A stretch of DNA of 64,000 nucleotides from 3-1-20CM-4-69-9 sp963833655 (GCA_963833655.1 CAWHYL010000004.1:744001-808000), one strand, 5' to 3'; shown: positions 41,519-50,605, counted from the first letter of the stretch. Translations and numbers: made by a program. Notes: generated from the letters alone by a model not told the origin.

Positions 41519-42877
41519 ATGGCGGTCGAAGCGGTGACGATGGACCAGATCGTGTCGCTTGCTCGGCGGCGCGGCTTCGTCTTCCCGTCCTCAGAGATCT
41601 ACGGGGGCCTCGGCTCCACGTACGACTACGGCCACTACGGCGTGCTGTTGAAGAACAACATCAAGGCGCGCTGGTTCGAGGCGATGATCCTCGAGCGCGA
41701 CGACATCGTCGCGCTCGACTCGGCGGTCATCCTGCACCCGCGCGTCTGGGAGGCGTCCGGCCACGTCGAGGGCTTCAGCGACCCGCTGATCGACTGCCGC
41801 ACGTGCAAGCTGCGCTTCCGCGCCGACAAGCTCGAGGACTCGCAGTGCGGCCGCAAGCCGAGCAAGCACCCCGGCGAGTGGAAGGACTGCGACCTCACGG
41901 AACCGCGCCAGTTCAACCTCATGTTCGAGACGCACGTCGGCCCGCTCGAGGACTCCGCTTCCCGCGCCTATCTGCGCCCCGAGACCGCACAGGGCATCTT
42001 CATCAACTTCAAGAACGTGCTCCAGCTAGCGCGGCGGCGACCGCCGTTCGGCATCGCGCAGATCGGCAAGTCGTTCCGGAACGAGATCACACCCGGGAAC
42101 TTCCTCTTCCGGGTGCGCGAGTTCGAGCAGATGGAGATGGAGTTCTTCGTCCCGCCGCCGGACTCGGAGCGGTGGTACCGGTACTGGATCGACGAGCGCC
42201 TCAACTGGTACCTCCGCTACGGCGTGCGGCGCAGCAGGCTCCGCGTGCGCGAGCACGGGCCCGAGGAGCGGTCGCACTACTCGCAGGGCACGAGCGACAT
42301 CGAGTACGAGTACCCGATCGGCTGGTCCGAGCTGGAAGGCGTCGCCAACCGCGGCGACTTCGATCTCACGAGGCACACCGAGTACTCGACGACGAAGCTC
42401 GAGTACGTCGGGCCGGACGGCGAGCGGTACGTCCCGCACGTCGTCGAGCCTGCGGTCAGCCTCGAGCGGATCATCGTCGCGATGCTCGTCGACGCCTACG
42501 ACGAGGAGACCGTCGGCGAGCGGGAGCGCACGGTCCTGCGCCTGCATCCGGAGATCGCGCCGGTGGCCGCCGCGATCCTGCCGCTGATCGCGAAGGACGA
42601 GGGCATGGTCGCGAAAGCTCGCGGGCTGTACGAGGAGCTGCGTAAGCGGCACAGCGTCGAATACGACGACAACGGCGCGATCGGCCGCCGCTACCGGCGC
42701 CAGGACGAGATCGGCACGCCGTGGGCGTTCACGATCGACGACCAGACGCTGCACGACGACACGGTCACCGTGCGCGACCGCGACTCACTCGCGCAGGAGC
42801 GGATCGCGATCGCCAGCGTACGCGGGTGGCTCGAAGATGCGCTCGAACGGGAGTGGAAGACGCCGAAGGGCGACTAG
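41519..42877 (+). CDS. glyS: Glycine--tRNA ligase (dimeric type)
   Basis: Class II aminoacyl-tRNA synthetase of the alpha2 type, 452 residues. Marks: RGFVFPSSEIYGGLGSTYDY (N-terminal motif 1 region), RPETAQGIFINF, GIAQIGKSFRNEITPGNFLF (motif 2), QMEMEFFVPP and VEPAVSLERIIVAML (motif 3). A C-terminal anticodon-binding domain contains IAPVAAAILPL. The recO-glyS-ppsR-ppdK neighbourhood recurs in Firmicutes and other phyla. The stop interlocks with the GNAT stop at CTAG 42874-42877. Confidence 0.96.
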   Translation: MAVEAVTMDQIVSLARRRGFVFPSSEIYGGLGSTYDYGHYGVLLKNNIKARWFEAMILERDDIVALDSAVILHPRVWEASGHVEGFSDPLIDCRTCKLRFRADKLEDSQCGRKPSKHPGEWKDCDLTEPRQFNLMFETHVGPLEDSASRAYLRPETAQGIFINFKNVLQLARRRPPFGIAQIGKSFRNEITPGNFLFRVREFEQMEMEFFVPPPDSERWYRYWIDERLNWYLRYGVRRSRLRVREHGPEERSHYSQGTSDIEYEYPIGWSELEGVANRGDFDLTRHTEYSTTKLEYVGPDGERYVPHVVEPAVSLERIIVAMLVDAYDEETVGERERTVLRLHPEIAPVAAAILPLIAKDEGMVAKARGLYEELRKRHSVEYDDNGAIGRRYRRQDEIGTPWAFTIDDQTLHDDTVTVRDRDSLAQERIAIASVRGWLEDALEREWKTPKGD

Positions 42878-43269
42878 CCGCGCTCCAGCACGCGCTCGGA
42901 CGGCTCGTTGAAGCCGAACCGCGCGTACAGCCGGTGCATATCGCGCGTGTGCAGGATCCAGCGGAGCTCCGCGTACGGCCCGTCCTCCACCATCTTGCGC
43001 ACGAGCTCGATCCCGAGCCCGCGTCCCCGGTACTCCGGCAGGGCGTAGACGTCGGCGAGATAGACGAGCGACACGCCGTCGGTGAACGCCCGGGCGAACC
43101 CGACCTGGCGGTCGCCGTCATAGACGCCGACGACGCGCTGCGCCTCGCCCACGAGCCGCTCGACGACCTCGTACGGCCGCCCCTTGGCCCAGTACGAGTG
43201 GTTCGCGAGAAAGTCGTGGACGGCGGCGACGTCGATTCGCCCGGGATCGTCGTCGAGCTCGATCGCCAC
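42874..43269 (-). CDS. GNAT family N-acetyltransferase
   Basis: A 131-residue acetyltransferase. Marks: GVYDGDRQVGFARAFTDG, LVYLADVYALPEYRGRGLGIELVRKM with the acetyl-CoA-binding loop, and HTRDMHRLYARFGF. It resembles small enzymes that act on amino groups of metabolites or drugs; the substrate is unknown. GTG 43269 was chosen because the domain begins at VAIELDDD; upstream frame is open but not conserved-looking. Confidence 0.85.
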   Translation of the reverse strand: MAIELDDDPGRIDVAAVHDFLANHSYWAKGRPYEVVERLVGEAQRVVGVYDGDRQVGFARAFTDGVSLVYLADVYALPEYRGRGLGIELVRKMVEDGPYAELRWILHTRDMHRLYARFGFNEPSERVLERG

Positions 43270-43305
43270 GGGTGAGATCCTCGCAGGAACGGGTACGGCG
43301 GAGGC

Positions 43306-43707
43306 ATGCCTGAAACCGAAGTCCGCGTTAGCGAGGTGAACGCGTTCAAGACGCGATCCGGCAACACGCGCTTCGTCCTCGTCGACGAGCGCGGCAACGA
43401 GTACTCGACGTTCAAGGAGCAGATCGCGGCGAAGCTCCCCGGCCTCGAGGGGAAGCGCGCGCGCATCACGTACCACGAGCAGGAGCGCGGCGGCTTCACG
43501 AACGTCTACCTCGATGCCGTCGAGCCGGTCGAGGAGGAGCGGACCGATGCCGAAGTGGACGAGGCCGCGTGGCGGACGGCGATGGAGGCGGCGCCCTACC
43601 TGCTCAGCCCGGAGGCGCGCGACGTCCCGCCCCGCGAGCTGTTCGAGAAGCTGCAGCCGTTCAAGGAGCTCGTCGCCGAGGACATCGAGCAGAGCGACGA
43701 GAGCTAA
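43306..43707 (+). CDS. Hypothetical protein, 133 residues
   Basis: The first 75 residues look like a small beta-barrel (VSEVNAFKTRSGNTRFVLVD, EYSTFKEQIA, RARITYHEQERGGFTNVYLD), possibly OB-like. An acidic helical tail follows (ELFEKLQPFKELVAEDIE). No family is recognised. An OB fold would suggest nucleic-acid binding, but that is inference only. Its stop (TAA) interlocks with the recO stop at CTAA. Confidence 0.65.
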   Translation: MPETEVRVSEVNAFKTRSGNTRFVLVDERGNEYSTFKEQIAAKLPGLEGKRARITYHEQERGGFTNVYLDAVEPVEEERTDAEVDEAAWRTAMEAAPYLLSPEARDVPPRELFEKLQPFKELVAEDIEQSDES

Positions 43708-44450
43708 GCGCTCCGGAGCGTGCGCAGCCGGAAGTTCCCGAAGTACTCGTAGGCCGACGTGATGACCGCGAGCGCGTCGCGTGCGGCGCGGTCACTGATG
43801 CCGACGTCGGCGGCTTCTGCGAGCGGCCGGGCGAGCAGCGACTCGATGCCGGCAATCCCTGCGGGCGACAGCGCGAGCGCGTCGGCGCGGCAGCCGGCGC
43901 AGACAGCGCCGCCCGCGGCGGCCGAGTAGCCGATCAACGGGACGTCCGCCGCGCCGCAATTGGCGCAGCTCGTCAGGTGCGGGAGATAGCCCGAGAGCCA
44001 GAGAAGCTTCAGCTGGAACGACAGCGCGAGCGGGTCGAGGGCCGGCCGCCCGTCACGGGCGGAGAGATCGTCGAGGAGGTCGAGGAAGCGTGTCAGCGCC
44101 TGGAACGCACGCGGGTTCCCTTCCTGTTCGGTGAACAGCCGGAGCATCGCCTCGGCGCCGACGAGCCCGACCCCGAGCGGGTAACGCTGCTCTCGGGCCG
44201 TGTGATGCGAGTGCAGCAGCTCGACGCCGGTCACGGTCTGCAGCTCGCCCGATCCCTCGTGGAGCATCAGCTCGACGTGCGACAGCGGCTCGAGCCGCGC
44301 GCCGAAGCGCGACTTCGTCTTGCGGATGCCCTTCGCGACCGCCCCGACGCGCCCGCGCGCGAGCGTGTAGAGGTGCAGCACCCGGTCGGCCTCGCCGAGG
44401 CGGAACGAGCGCAGCACGACAGCCTCGGTCTTGTAGCCGCGTCCGGCCAT
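43704..44450 (-). CDS. recO: DNA repair protein RecO
   Basis: Recombination mediator that loads RecA with RecR. Marks: N-terminal OB domain YKTEAVVLRSFRLGEADRVL and GRVGAVAKGIRKTKSRFG, a helical middle, and a C-terminal zinc finger (CANCGAA and CAGC). The length of 248 residues is normal. ATG 44450 follows TAGACT by nine bases. Confidence 0.93.
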   Translation of the reverse strand: MAGRGYKTEAVVLRSFRLGEADRVLHLYTLARGRVGAVAKGIRKTKSRFGARLEPLSHVELMLHEGSGELQTVTGVELLHSHHTAREQRYPLGVGLVGAEAMLRLFTEQEGNPRAFQALTRFLDLLDDLSARDGRPALDPLALSFQLKLLWLSGYLPHLTSCANCGAADVPLIGYSAAAGGAVCAGCRADALALSPAGIAGIESLLARPLAEAADVGISDRAARDALAVITSAYEYFGNFRLRTLRSA

Positions 44451-44459
44451 GGCCAGGCC

Positions 44460-44465
44460 AGTCTA
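44460..44465 (-). promoter_or_regulatory. -10 element TAGACT of recO
   Basis: TAGACT, nine bases, ATG on the minus strand. The same hexamer precedes the M20 peptidase gene at 52682-52687. Confidence 0.45.
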
Positions 44466-44516
44466 GTTTCGGGGGCGGAGGAACCTCCTCGGCCGCTTCC
44501 GCGTTGTGACACTGTG

Positions 44517-44771
44517 ATGGCGAGAGTCCGCCTCTACAGCACGCGCTGGTGCGGCTACTGCGTCCGGGCGAAGGCTCTGCTCGAGTCGCGCGGGATCGCG
44601 TACGAGGAGGTCTCGCTCGACGCCGACCCGGCGTTCCGCCAGAAGCTCTTCGACCTGACCGGCGGCTGGACGGTGCCGCAGATCCTGATCGACGGCGAGC
44701 CGATCGGCGGCTACACGGAGCTGTGGCGTCTCGACCGCGAGGGCCGGCTCGCGGAGCGCCTCGCCGCCTGA
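44517..44771 (+). CDS. Glutaredoxin-like thiol redox protein
   Basis: An 84-residue thioredoxin-fold protein: VRLYSTRWCGYCVRAKALLE contains the CGYC active site. WTVPQILIDGEPIGGYTEL has the cis-Pro loop and glutathione-site Gly pair. In actinobacteria without glutathione such proteins usually use mycothiol (mycoredoxin-like). Which thiol is used here cannot be told. Confidence 0.88.
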   Translation: MARVRLYSTRWCGYCVRAKALLESRGIAYEEVSLDADPAFRQKLFDLTGGWTVPQILIDGEPIGGYTELWRLDREGRLAERLAA

Positions 44772-44781
44772 GGCGCTGCGT

Positions 44782-45609
44782 CTACAACCGCTGGCAGTCG
44801 GGGCAGTACCAGGTGCCTCGGCCGCCGACGCGGATCTTGTCGATCGGCGTGCCGCAGCGCGGGCACGGCTCCCCCGCGCGGCCGTAGACGCGGAAGCGCT
44901 CCTGTGCACGCCCGCGGCTCCCGTCGGGCGTCGAGTAGTCGCGCAGGCTTGCGCCCTGCCGTGCGAGCCCCGCGCGAAGCGACTCCCGGATGCCCTTGGC
45001 GAGCCGCCGCAGCTCGTCGCCGTCGAGCCGCCCCGCCTCGCGCAGCGGGTGGAGGCGCGCACGCCACAGCGCCTCGTCGACGTAGATGTTCCCGAGCCCG
45101 GCGACCGTGCGCTGGTCGAGCAGCGCCGCCTTCAGTGGCGCACGCCGGCCGGCGAGCCGTTCACCCAGTCGCTTCGCGGTGAACGTGCGCTCCAGCGGCT
45201 CGCCGCCGAGGCGCCGCCCCAGATAGTCGTCCACCTTCTCCGGCTCGAGCAGGTTCCACGTGCCGAAGCGGCGAACGTCGCGATAGGCGACGTCCGATCC
45301 GTCGTCTAGCGTGACAACAGCACGCCGATACGGGTCGTCGCCCAGCTGCCCGTCGCGCGCATGCCGAAGGCTTCCCGTCATCCGGAGGTGAATCAGGAGC
45401 ACACGTCCCGACTCGAATCGGAGCAGCAAGTACTTGCCGCGGCGCTCCAGTGCCGCGACGCGCTCGCCCTCGAGCTCGGCCGCAACGGCCAACGGCTCGA
45501 AGGGACGAACGAGCCTCGGATCGAGGATCTCGACGCGCTCGAACGTGCGGCCGACGACGTGCGGCTCGAGCGCGAGACGGATCGTCTCGACCTCGGGGAG
45601 CTCCGGCAT
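44782..45609 (-). CDS. mutM: Formamidopyrimidine-DNA glycosylase
   Basis: Bifunctional glycosylase/AP lyase removing 8-oxoguanine. The catalytic N-terminus PELPEVETIRLAL is intact (Pro after the initiator). LRMTGSLRH, GLGNIYVDEALW and the C-terminal zinc finger (CPRCGTPIDKI, CPDC) are present. The length of 275 residues is typical. The ATG overlaps the deoA stop (TGATG). Confidence 0.94.
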   Translation of the reverse strand: MPELPEVETIRLALEPHVVGRTFERVEILDPRLVRPFEPLAVAAELEGERVAALERRGKYLLLRFESGRVLLIHLRMTGSLRHARDGQLGDDPYRRAVVTLDDGSDVAYRDVRRFGTWNLLEPEKVDDYLGRRLGGEPLERTFTAKRLGERLAGRRAPLKAALLDQRTVAGLGNIYVDEALWRARLHPLREAGRLDGDELRRLAKGIRESLRAGLARQGASLRDYSTPDGSRGRAQERFRVYGRAGEPCPRCGTPIDKIRVGGRGTWYCPDCQRL

Positions 45610-46907
45610 CAGCCGATCGTTTCGAGCACGATCGGCGTTTCGGCCGGCGCAATCTCGGCGAACGTGTACGCGGCGAGCACCTCCTCGGCGGCGCGCCCGA
45701 CCGAGTCGTCGTCTCGTGCATGGATCTGCGCGAGCGGCTCCCCCGCGTCGACCGCGTCGCCTCGCTTCTTCAGGCAGACGACGCCGACCGAGTGGTCGAT
45801 CCGGTCGTCCTTCGTCTGCCGGCCGGCGCCGAGGTGCAGCGCGGCCAGGCCGACGTCCACGGCGCCGATCGCGGCCACGTAGCCGCCGTCGGGTGCGTTC
45901 ACGTCGCGCACGACCGGCGCCGACGGGAGCGCGCCCTCGGCGGGGTCGCCGCCCTGCGCTGCGATCCAGCGCTCGTACATCGCGAGCGCCGACCCGTCCT
46001 GGATTGCGGCAGCGGCGCGCTCACGACCTGCGGCTTCGTCGATCCCGAGGTCGGAGAACGCGAGCAGGTGCGCGGCTGCGGCGAGGACGAGCTCCTCGAA
46101 GTCCGGCGGCCCGTGGCCGCGGAGCGTCGCGATCGTCTCGCGGATCTCGAGCGCGTTGCCGACGGCGCGCCCGATCGGCTGGTCCATGTCCGTCAGGACG
46201 CACACCACCTCGCGCCCCGCGTGCCGGCCCAGCTCGAGCATCAGCTCCGCGAGCTCGCGCGCATCCTCGATCGTCTTCATGAAGGCGCCGTCGCCCACCT
46301 TCACGTCGAGCACGATCGCGTCTGCGCCTGCAGCGATCTTCTTCGACATGATGCTCGCGGCGATGAGCGAGACGTTGTCGATCGTCGCCGTCACGTCGCG
46401 CAGCCCGTAGAGCAGCTTGTCCGCGGGCACGAGGTTCGCGCTCTGGCCGATGATCGCCAGCCCGACGTCGCGCACCTGCTCGAGAAACTCCTCCGTCGAC
46501 AGCTCGACGCGGAAGCCGGGAATCGACTCGAGCTTGTCGAGCGTCCCGCCGGTGTGCCCGAGCCCGCGGCCGCTCATCTTGCCGAACGGCACGCCGCAGG
46601 CGGCGACGATCGGACCGACCGCCAGCGACGTCTTGTCGCCGACGCCGCCCGTCGAGTGCTTGTCGACGACCTTGCGGCCGAGCGCGGCGTGCAGGTCGAT
46701 CGTCTCGCCGCTGCGGATCATCGCCTCGGTCAAGGCGAACGTCTCCGCGCCGTCGAGGCCGCGGAAATACACGGCCATGCAGAAAGCCGCGAGCTGGTAG
46801 TCGGGGACGTTGCCGCGCGCGTACTCGAGGATCAGCTCGGTGAGCTCGCCCGCGGGGATCTTGCCGCCGTCGCGCTTGCGGCGGATCAGCTCGGCGGCGT
46901 GGACCAC
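45609..46907 (-). CDS. deoA: Thymidine/pyrimidine-nucleoside phosphorylase
   Basis: Phosphorolysis of thymidine or other pyrimidine nucleosides, in the salvage pathway. Marks: VVDKHSTGGVGDKTSLAVGP (phosphate site), the family signature MSGRGLGHTGGTLDKLESIPG and VLDVKVGDGAFMKT. A C-terminal PYNP domain follows. Its GTG overlaps the deoB stop (TAGTG). With deoB it would turn pyrimidine nucleosides into ribose 5-phosphate or deoxyribose 5-phosphate. Confidence 0.94.
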   Translation of the reverse strand: MVHAAELIRRKRDGGKIPAGELTELILEYARGNVPDYQLAAFCMAVYFRGLDGAETFALTEAMIRSGETIDLHAALGRKVVDKHSTGGVGDKTSLAVGPIVAACGVPFGKMSGRGLGHTGGTLDKLESIPGFRVELSTEEFLEQVRDVGLAIIGQSANLVPADKLLYGLRDVTATIDNVSLIAASIMSKKIAAGADAIVLDVKVGDGAFMKTIEDARELAELMLELGRHAGREVVCVLTDMDQPIGRAVGNALEIRETIATLRGHGPPDFEELVLAAAAHLLAFSDLGIDEAAGRERAAAAIQDGSALAMYERWIAAQGGDPAEGALPSAPVVRDVNAPDGGYVAAIGAVDVGLAALHLGAGRQTKDDRIDHSVGVVCLKKRGDAVDAGEPLAQIHARDDDSVGRAAEEVLAAYTFAEIAPAETPIVLETIG

Positions 46908-48073
46908 TACCCCTCGACGATCGGCTGGCCGGGAATCCCGCGTGTCGGCGCCTTGCCGCCGAGCCACCGGTTCACCGTGGCGCCGACGTCCGCGAACTCT
47001 CCTTCGTGGATTCGGCCGCCCGCGTTCTTGCCTTCGACGTACGTGAGCAGCAGCGCGTACTCGCGCGAGTGGTCGGTCGACGGCGTCGTCGGGTCGCACC
47101 CGTGGTCGGAGGTGATGATCAGCAGGTCCTCCGCGCGCAATGCGTCGAGCAGGTCGGGGAGACGGCGGTCGAAGTCCTGCAGGCAGCGGTGGAAGTTGAC
47201 CGGATCGTTTCGGTGTCCCCAGAGCATGTCGGTCTCCACGAGGTTCGTGAAGATCAGCCCGTCGTCGACTTCGCGCAGCAGCTTCTCCGTCTGGGTGATG
47301 CCGTCGACGTTCGACTTCGTCGGGTGGGATTCGTCGATGTCCTGTCCGGCGAAGATGTCCCCGATCTTGCCGACGCCGTGAACCTTCATGCCGGCGTCGC
47401 GCATCAGTGTCAGGTAGTTCGGCCGTTTCGGCTCGAGTGAGAAGTCGTGGCGGTTCGCCGTCCGCTCGTAGTTGCCCGGTGTCCCGATGAACGGGCGCGC
47501 GATCACACGTCCGACCGCGTGCTTCCCCGTCAGGATCTGCCGCGCGATCCGGCACCCGTCGTAGAGCTCCTCGAGCGGGATCGTCTCCTCGTGCGCGGCG
47601 AGCTGGAAGACGGAGTCGGCGGACGTGTAGACGATCCATTTGCCGGTGCGCTCGTGCTCCTCGCCGAGCTCCTGGATGATCTCCGTCCCCGACGCGGCCG
47701 TGTTCCCGAGCACGCCGCGACCCGTCTGGTGCATGAACGGGTCGATGACGTCGTGCGGGAAGCCGTGCGGGTACGTCGGCATCGGCTGTGGCGTGACGAC
47801 GCCCATCAGCTCCCAGTGCCCGGTCGTCGTGTCCTTGCCTTTCGAGCGCTCGACCAGGCGGCCCGCGACCGCAGGTGCGCCGGGCTGCGGCGGGCACCCT
47901 TCGAGCGGCGCGATGTTGCCGAGGCCGAGCGCCTCGAGGTTCGGGAGGTCGAGGCCGCCGACGGCGTGTGCGACGTTGCCGAGGGTGTCGGAGCCTTCGT
48001 CCCCGTATTCGTCGGCGTCGGGCAGGGCGCCGGCGCCCACGGCGTCGAGCACGATGATGCAGGCCCGCGGCAT
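46907..48073 (-). CDS. deoB: Phosphopentomutase
   Basis: Mn-dependent alkaline-phosphatase-superfamily enzyme converting (deoxy)ribose 1-phosphate to 5-phosphate. Marks: ACIIVLDAVGAGALPDADEY (first metal Asp), DTTTGHWELMG with the phosphorylated Thr, TNLVETDMLWGHRND and LLIITSDHGCDPTTPSTDHS. The length of 388 residues is normal. ATG 48073 is six bases after TAGAAT; first gene of a deoB-deoA-mutM unit. Confidence 0.95.
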   Translation of the reverse strand: MPRACIIVLDAVGAGALPDADEYGDEGSDTLGNVAHAVGGLDLPNLEALGLGNIAPLEGCPPQPGAPAVAGRLVERSKGKDTTTGHWELMGVVTPQPMPTYPHGFPHDVIDPFMHQTGRGVLGNTAASGTEIIQELGEEHERTGKWIVYTSADSVFQLAAHEETIPLEELYDGCRIARQILTGKHAVGRVIARPFIGTPGNYERTANRHDFSLEPKRPNYLTLMRDAGMKVHGVGKIGDIFAGQDIDESHPTKSNVDGITQTEKLLREVDDGLIFTNLVETDMLWGHRNDPVNFHRCLQDFDRRLPDLLDALRAEDLLIITSDHGCDPTTPSTDHSREYALLLTYVEGKNAGGRIHEGEFADVGATVNRWLGGKAPTRGIPGQPIVEG

Positions 48074-48078
48074 GCAGC

Positions 48079-48085
48079 TATTCTA
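48079..48085. promoter_or_regulatory. Symmetric bidirectional -10 element TATTCTA (deoB / 38-residue gene)
   Basis: Minus strand: TAGAAT, six bases, deoB ATG. Plus strand: TATTCT, nine bases, ATG 48094. The gap is 20 bases. Confidence 0.65.
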
Positions 48086-48093
48086 GGTCGGCC

Positions 48094-48210
48094 ATGCTGA
48101 ACGTCCTCGGGGTGCTCCTCATGTTCGTCTACTGCGCAGCCGTGATCGGCCTGGCCGCGGGCGTGACGTGGCTCGTCGTCAAGTATTCGCCGCTGAAGAC
48201 GACGAGCTAG
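48094..48210 (+). CDS. Single-helix membrane microprotein, 38 residues
   Basis: MLNVLGVLLMFVYCAAVIGL continues into a second half ending VVKYSPLKTTS: one long hydrophobic helix with a short polar tail. It has its own TATTCT box nine bases upstream, and its stop interlocks with the ald stop at CTAG 48207-48210. Both points argue for a real gene. Nothing suggests a function. Confidence 0.55.
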   Translation: MLNVLGVLLMFVYCAAVIGLAAGVTWLVVKYSPLKTTS

Positions 48211-49331
48211 ACAGCCGAGAGCGGCAGTACGTCATCGAGCGGCTGGTAGTCGAGGCCGTGCGCATCCGCGACCGCCTCGTACGTGATCTTGCCGTCGAGG
48301 ACGTTGACGCCGCGAGCCAGCTCGGGGTCGCGCGCGACCGCTTCGGCGAGGCCGTGGTCGGCGATCGCCTCGACGTACGGCAGCGTCGCGTTCGTGAGCG
48401 CCTTCGTCGACGTGATCGGAACTGCGCCGGGCATGTTCGCGACGCAGTAGTGCGTGACGCCGTCGACGGTGTACACGGGCTCGCTGTGCGTCGTCGGCCG
48501 CGAGGTCTCCGCGCAGCCGCCCTGGTCGATCGCGACGTCCGCGAGCACGGCGCCCGCCTTCATCTCGCGCACCATCTCGCGCGTGACCAGCTTCGGCGCG
48601 ACCGCGCCCGGAATCAGGACGGCGCCGATGACGACGTCCGCATCCCGGAGCGACTCCTCGATCTGCAGGCTCGAAGACATCACCAGGCTGGCTCGCCCGG
48701 ACAGCACTTCTTCGAGGTGGCGCATCCGGTCGAGCGAGCGCTCGAGGATCGTCACGTTCGCGCCGAGGCCGATTGCGATGACCGCGGCGTTGTAGCCGAC
48801 CATGCCGCCGCCGATCACGACGACGCGCCCGGGTGCGACGCCCGGCACGCCGCCGAGCAGCAGGCCGCGCCCGCCGAGCGGCTTCTCGAGGAAGTAGGCA
48901 CCGGCCTGCGCTGCGAGCCGTCCGGCGACTTCGCTCATCGGCGCGAGCAGCGGGAGTGCGCCGTTGTTGGTTTCGACCGTCTCGTACGCGACGGCCGCGA
49001 TCCCGCTGTCGACGAGCGCACGCGTGAGCGGCTCGTCCGCGGCGATGTGCAGGTACGTGAAGAGGACGAGGCCTTCGCGCAGCCGGTCGTACTCGGGTGC
49101 GATCGGCTCCTTCACCTTGAGGAGCAGGTCGGAGTCCGCCCACACGTCGTCGACGCTCGCGACGCGTGCCCCTGCCGCCTCGTAGGCGGCGTCGGAGAAC
49201 GCGCTGCCGACGCCGGCGCCGGTCTCGACCGTCACCTCGTGCCCTCGCTGCGCGAGCTCCCGCGCACCGGCGGGCGTCAGCGCGACGCGGTACTCGTCGC
49301 TCTTGATCTCTCTCGCGACGCCGATCTTCAC
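48207..49331 (-). CDS. ald: Alanine dehydrogenase
   Basis: NAD-dependent interconversion of alanine and pyruvate + ammonia. Marks: REIKSDEYRVALTPAGAREL (substrate Arg/Lys), LFTYLHIAADEPLT with the catalytic His, VVVIGGGMVGYNAA (NAD loop) and DVAIDQGGCAETSRPTTHS. The length of 374 residues is typical. It sits alone, next to the convergent microprotein gene; the NUDIX gene ends seven bases upstream. Confidence 0.95.
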   Translation of the reverse strand: MKIGVAREIKSDEYRVALTPAGARELAQRGHEVTVETGAGVGSAFSDAAYEAAGARVASVDDVWADSDLLLKVKEPIAPEYDRLREGLVLFTYLHIAADEPLTRALVDSGIAAVAYETVETNNGALPLLAPMSEVAGRLAAQAGAYFLEKPLGGRGLLLGGVPGVAPGRVVVIGGGMVGYNAAVIAIGLGANVTILERSLDRMRHLEEVLSGRASLVMSSSLQIEESLRDADVVIGAVLIPGAVAPKLVTREMVREMKAGAVLADVAIDQGGCAETSRPTTHSEPVYTVDGVTHYCVANMPGAVPITSTKALTNATLPYVEAIADHGLAEAVARDPELARGVNVLDGKITYEAVADAHGLDYQPLDDVLPLSAV

Positions 49332-49337
49332 GGCGCG

Positions 49338-49841
49338 TCACCCTACCTTGTGCGAGCGATACAACAGCAGCCCGGCGACCGTCTTTGCGTCTTCGAGCTC
49401 GCCGATGCGCGCGTCGATCTCCGCCACGTCCCAGCGGACGAGCTCGAGCTCCTCGTCCTCCTCGGGCTTCGCTTCGCCCGCCTCGACACCCTCCGCGGCG
49501 AAGACGTGCATGCGCTCGCGGCAGAACCCCGGGGTCGTATAGAACCGACCGAGCTCGCGCCAGCTCCCGCCCGACAGGCCTGTCTCCTCTTCGAGCTCGC
49601 GCCGCGCGCTCTGGAGCGGCGACTCGCCCTCCTCGAGCGTCCCCGCAGGTAGCTCGAGCAGGTACTCGCGTACCGCTTCGCGCCGCTGCCGCACGAGCGC
49701 GACCTTCCCCTCGGTGTCGACGGCGACGATCGCGACGGCGCCGGGGTGCTCGACGATCTCACGCTCGTGCTCGCCCCAGCGCTCGACCGTGACGTCGAGC
49801 AGCTTGCCGTCGTAGACGGTGCGGGACGAGTCGGGCTTCAT
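49338..49841 (-). CDS. NUDIX hydrolase (ADP-ribose pyrophosphatase-like)
   Basis: A 167-residue NUDIX enzyme. The NUDIX box is present: GTLEEGESPLQSARRELEEE followed by TGL. The flanking YLLELPAG and YTTPGFCRERMHVFAAEG resemble ADP-ribose pyrophosphatases. The ATG overlaps the aldo/keto reductase stop (ATGA). A NUDIX gene follows pyrG in mycobacteria; here it is four genes further on. Confidence 0.9.
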   Translation of the reverse strand: MKPDSSRTVYDGKLLDVTVERWGEHEREIVEHPGAVAIVAVDTEGKVALVRQRREAVREYLLELPAGTLEEGESPLQSARRELEEETGLSGGSWRELGRFYTTPGFCRERMHVFAAEGVEAGEAKPEEDEELELVRWDVAEIDARIGELEDAKTVAGLLLYRSHKVG

Positions 49842-50605
49842 GCCGCGAAACGTTCCACAAGCAGGCGCTGCTCGGCGTCGAACCACGGCGGCGCTCCGGC
49901 CGCAGCGTTCGAGCCGGCGCGCCCGGCGCTGCGTGTCGCCGGAATGACGACGTCCACGCGCTCGTCGGACAGCGCCCACTTCAGCAGCGCCTGCGCCCAC
50001 GTCTCCACGCCCAGCTCGTCCAGCACCGACTGCGGCGGCGACGTCGTCACGAGCGCGCCCTCGCCGAGCGGCCGCATCACGATCACGGCGACACCGAGCT
50101 CGGCCGCCAGCGGCAGCAGCTCGCGCTCGCATTCGCGTTCCAGCGGATTGAGCGGCAGCTGCACCACGTCGAAGCGCCTCGATCGCAACGCTTCGGCCAG
50201 CTCGTCGAACGCGCGCGGCGAATAGTGCGTGACGCCGAGCCGGTCGACACGCCCTTCGGCCCGCTCGCGCTCGAGCCACTCGAGCTGTGCCCGCCAGGCC
50301 GCGAGGTTGTGGATCTGCTCGATCTCGACCCGCCCGAACCACTCGAGCTGGCGGCGGTACTGCTCGCGCCCCTCGTCGACGTCGCCGGCCCAGATCTTCG
50401 TCGCGACCGTCGCCTCCGCCCGCCGGTCTGCGAGGGCCGCCCCGAGCGACGCCTCCGCGCCGCCGTACATCGGCGACGAGTCGAAGACGCGGCAGCCGGC
50501 GGCGAGCGCACCGCCGACGACCGCGCCCGCGGTCTTGGCGTCGCCGCCGAATGTGTTCCACGTGCCGAGCCCTACGACCGAGCCGAGCCCGCGCTCCTCG
50601 ATCAC
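49838..50605 (-). CDS. Aldo/keto reductase family protein
   Basis: A 255-residue TIM-barrel oxidoreductase. VVGLGTWNTFGGD, FDSSPMYGGAEASLGAAL (catalytic Asp/Tyr region), VATKIW, LGVTHYSPRAFDEL and QLPLNPLERECERELLPLAAE follow the family order. Typical length is 270-330, so this is a compact member. GTG 50605 overlaps the DUF3866 stop (GTGA). The substrate is unknown. Confidence 0.88.
   Translation of the reverse strand: MIEERGLGSVVGLGTWNTFGGDAKTAGAVVGGALAAGCRVFDSSPMYGGAEASLGAALADRRAEATVATKIWAGDVDEGREQYRRQLEWFGRVEIEQIHNLAAWRAQLEWLERERAEGRVDRLGVTHYSPRAFDELAEALRSRRFDVVQLPLNPLERECERELLPLAAELGVAVIVMRPLGEGALVTTSPPQSVLDELGVETWAQALLKWALSDERVDVVIPATRSAGRAGSNAAAGAPPWFDAEQRLLVERFAA

Noticed and set aside
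44470..44505. GGAGG-AAC-CCTCC-like inverted repeat before the glutaredoxin gene
   Set aside because: The arms are only four bases; too weak to call an operator or terminator.
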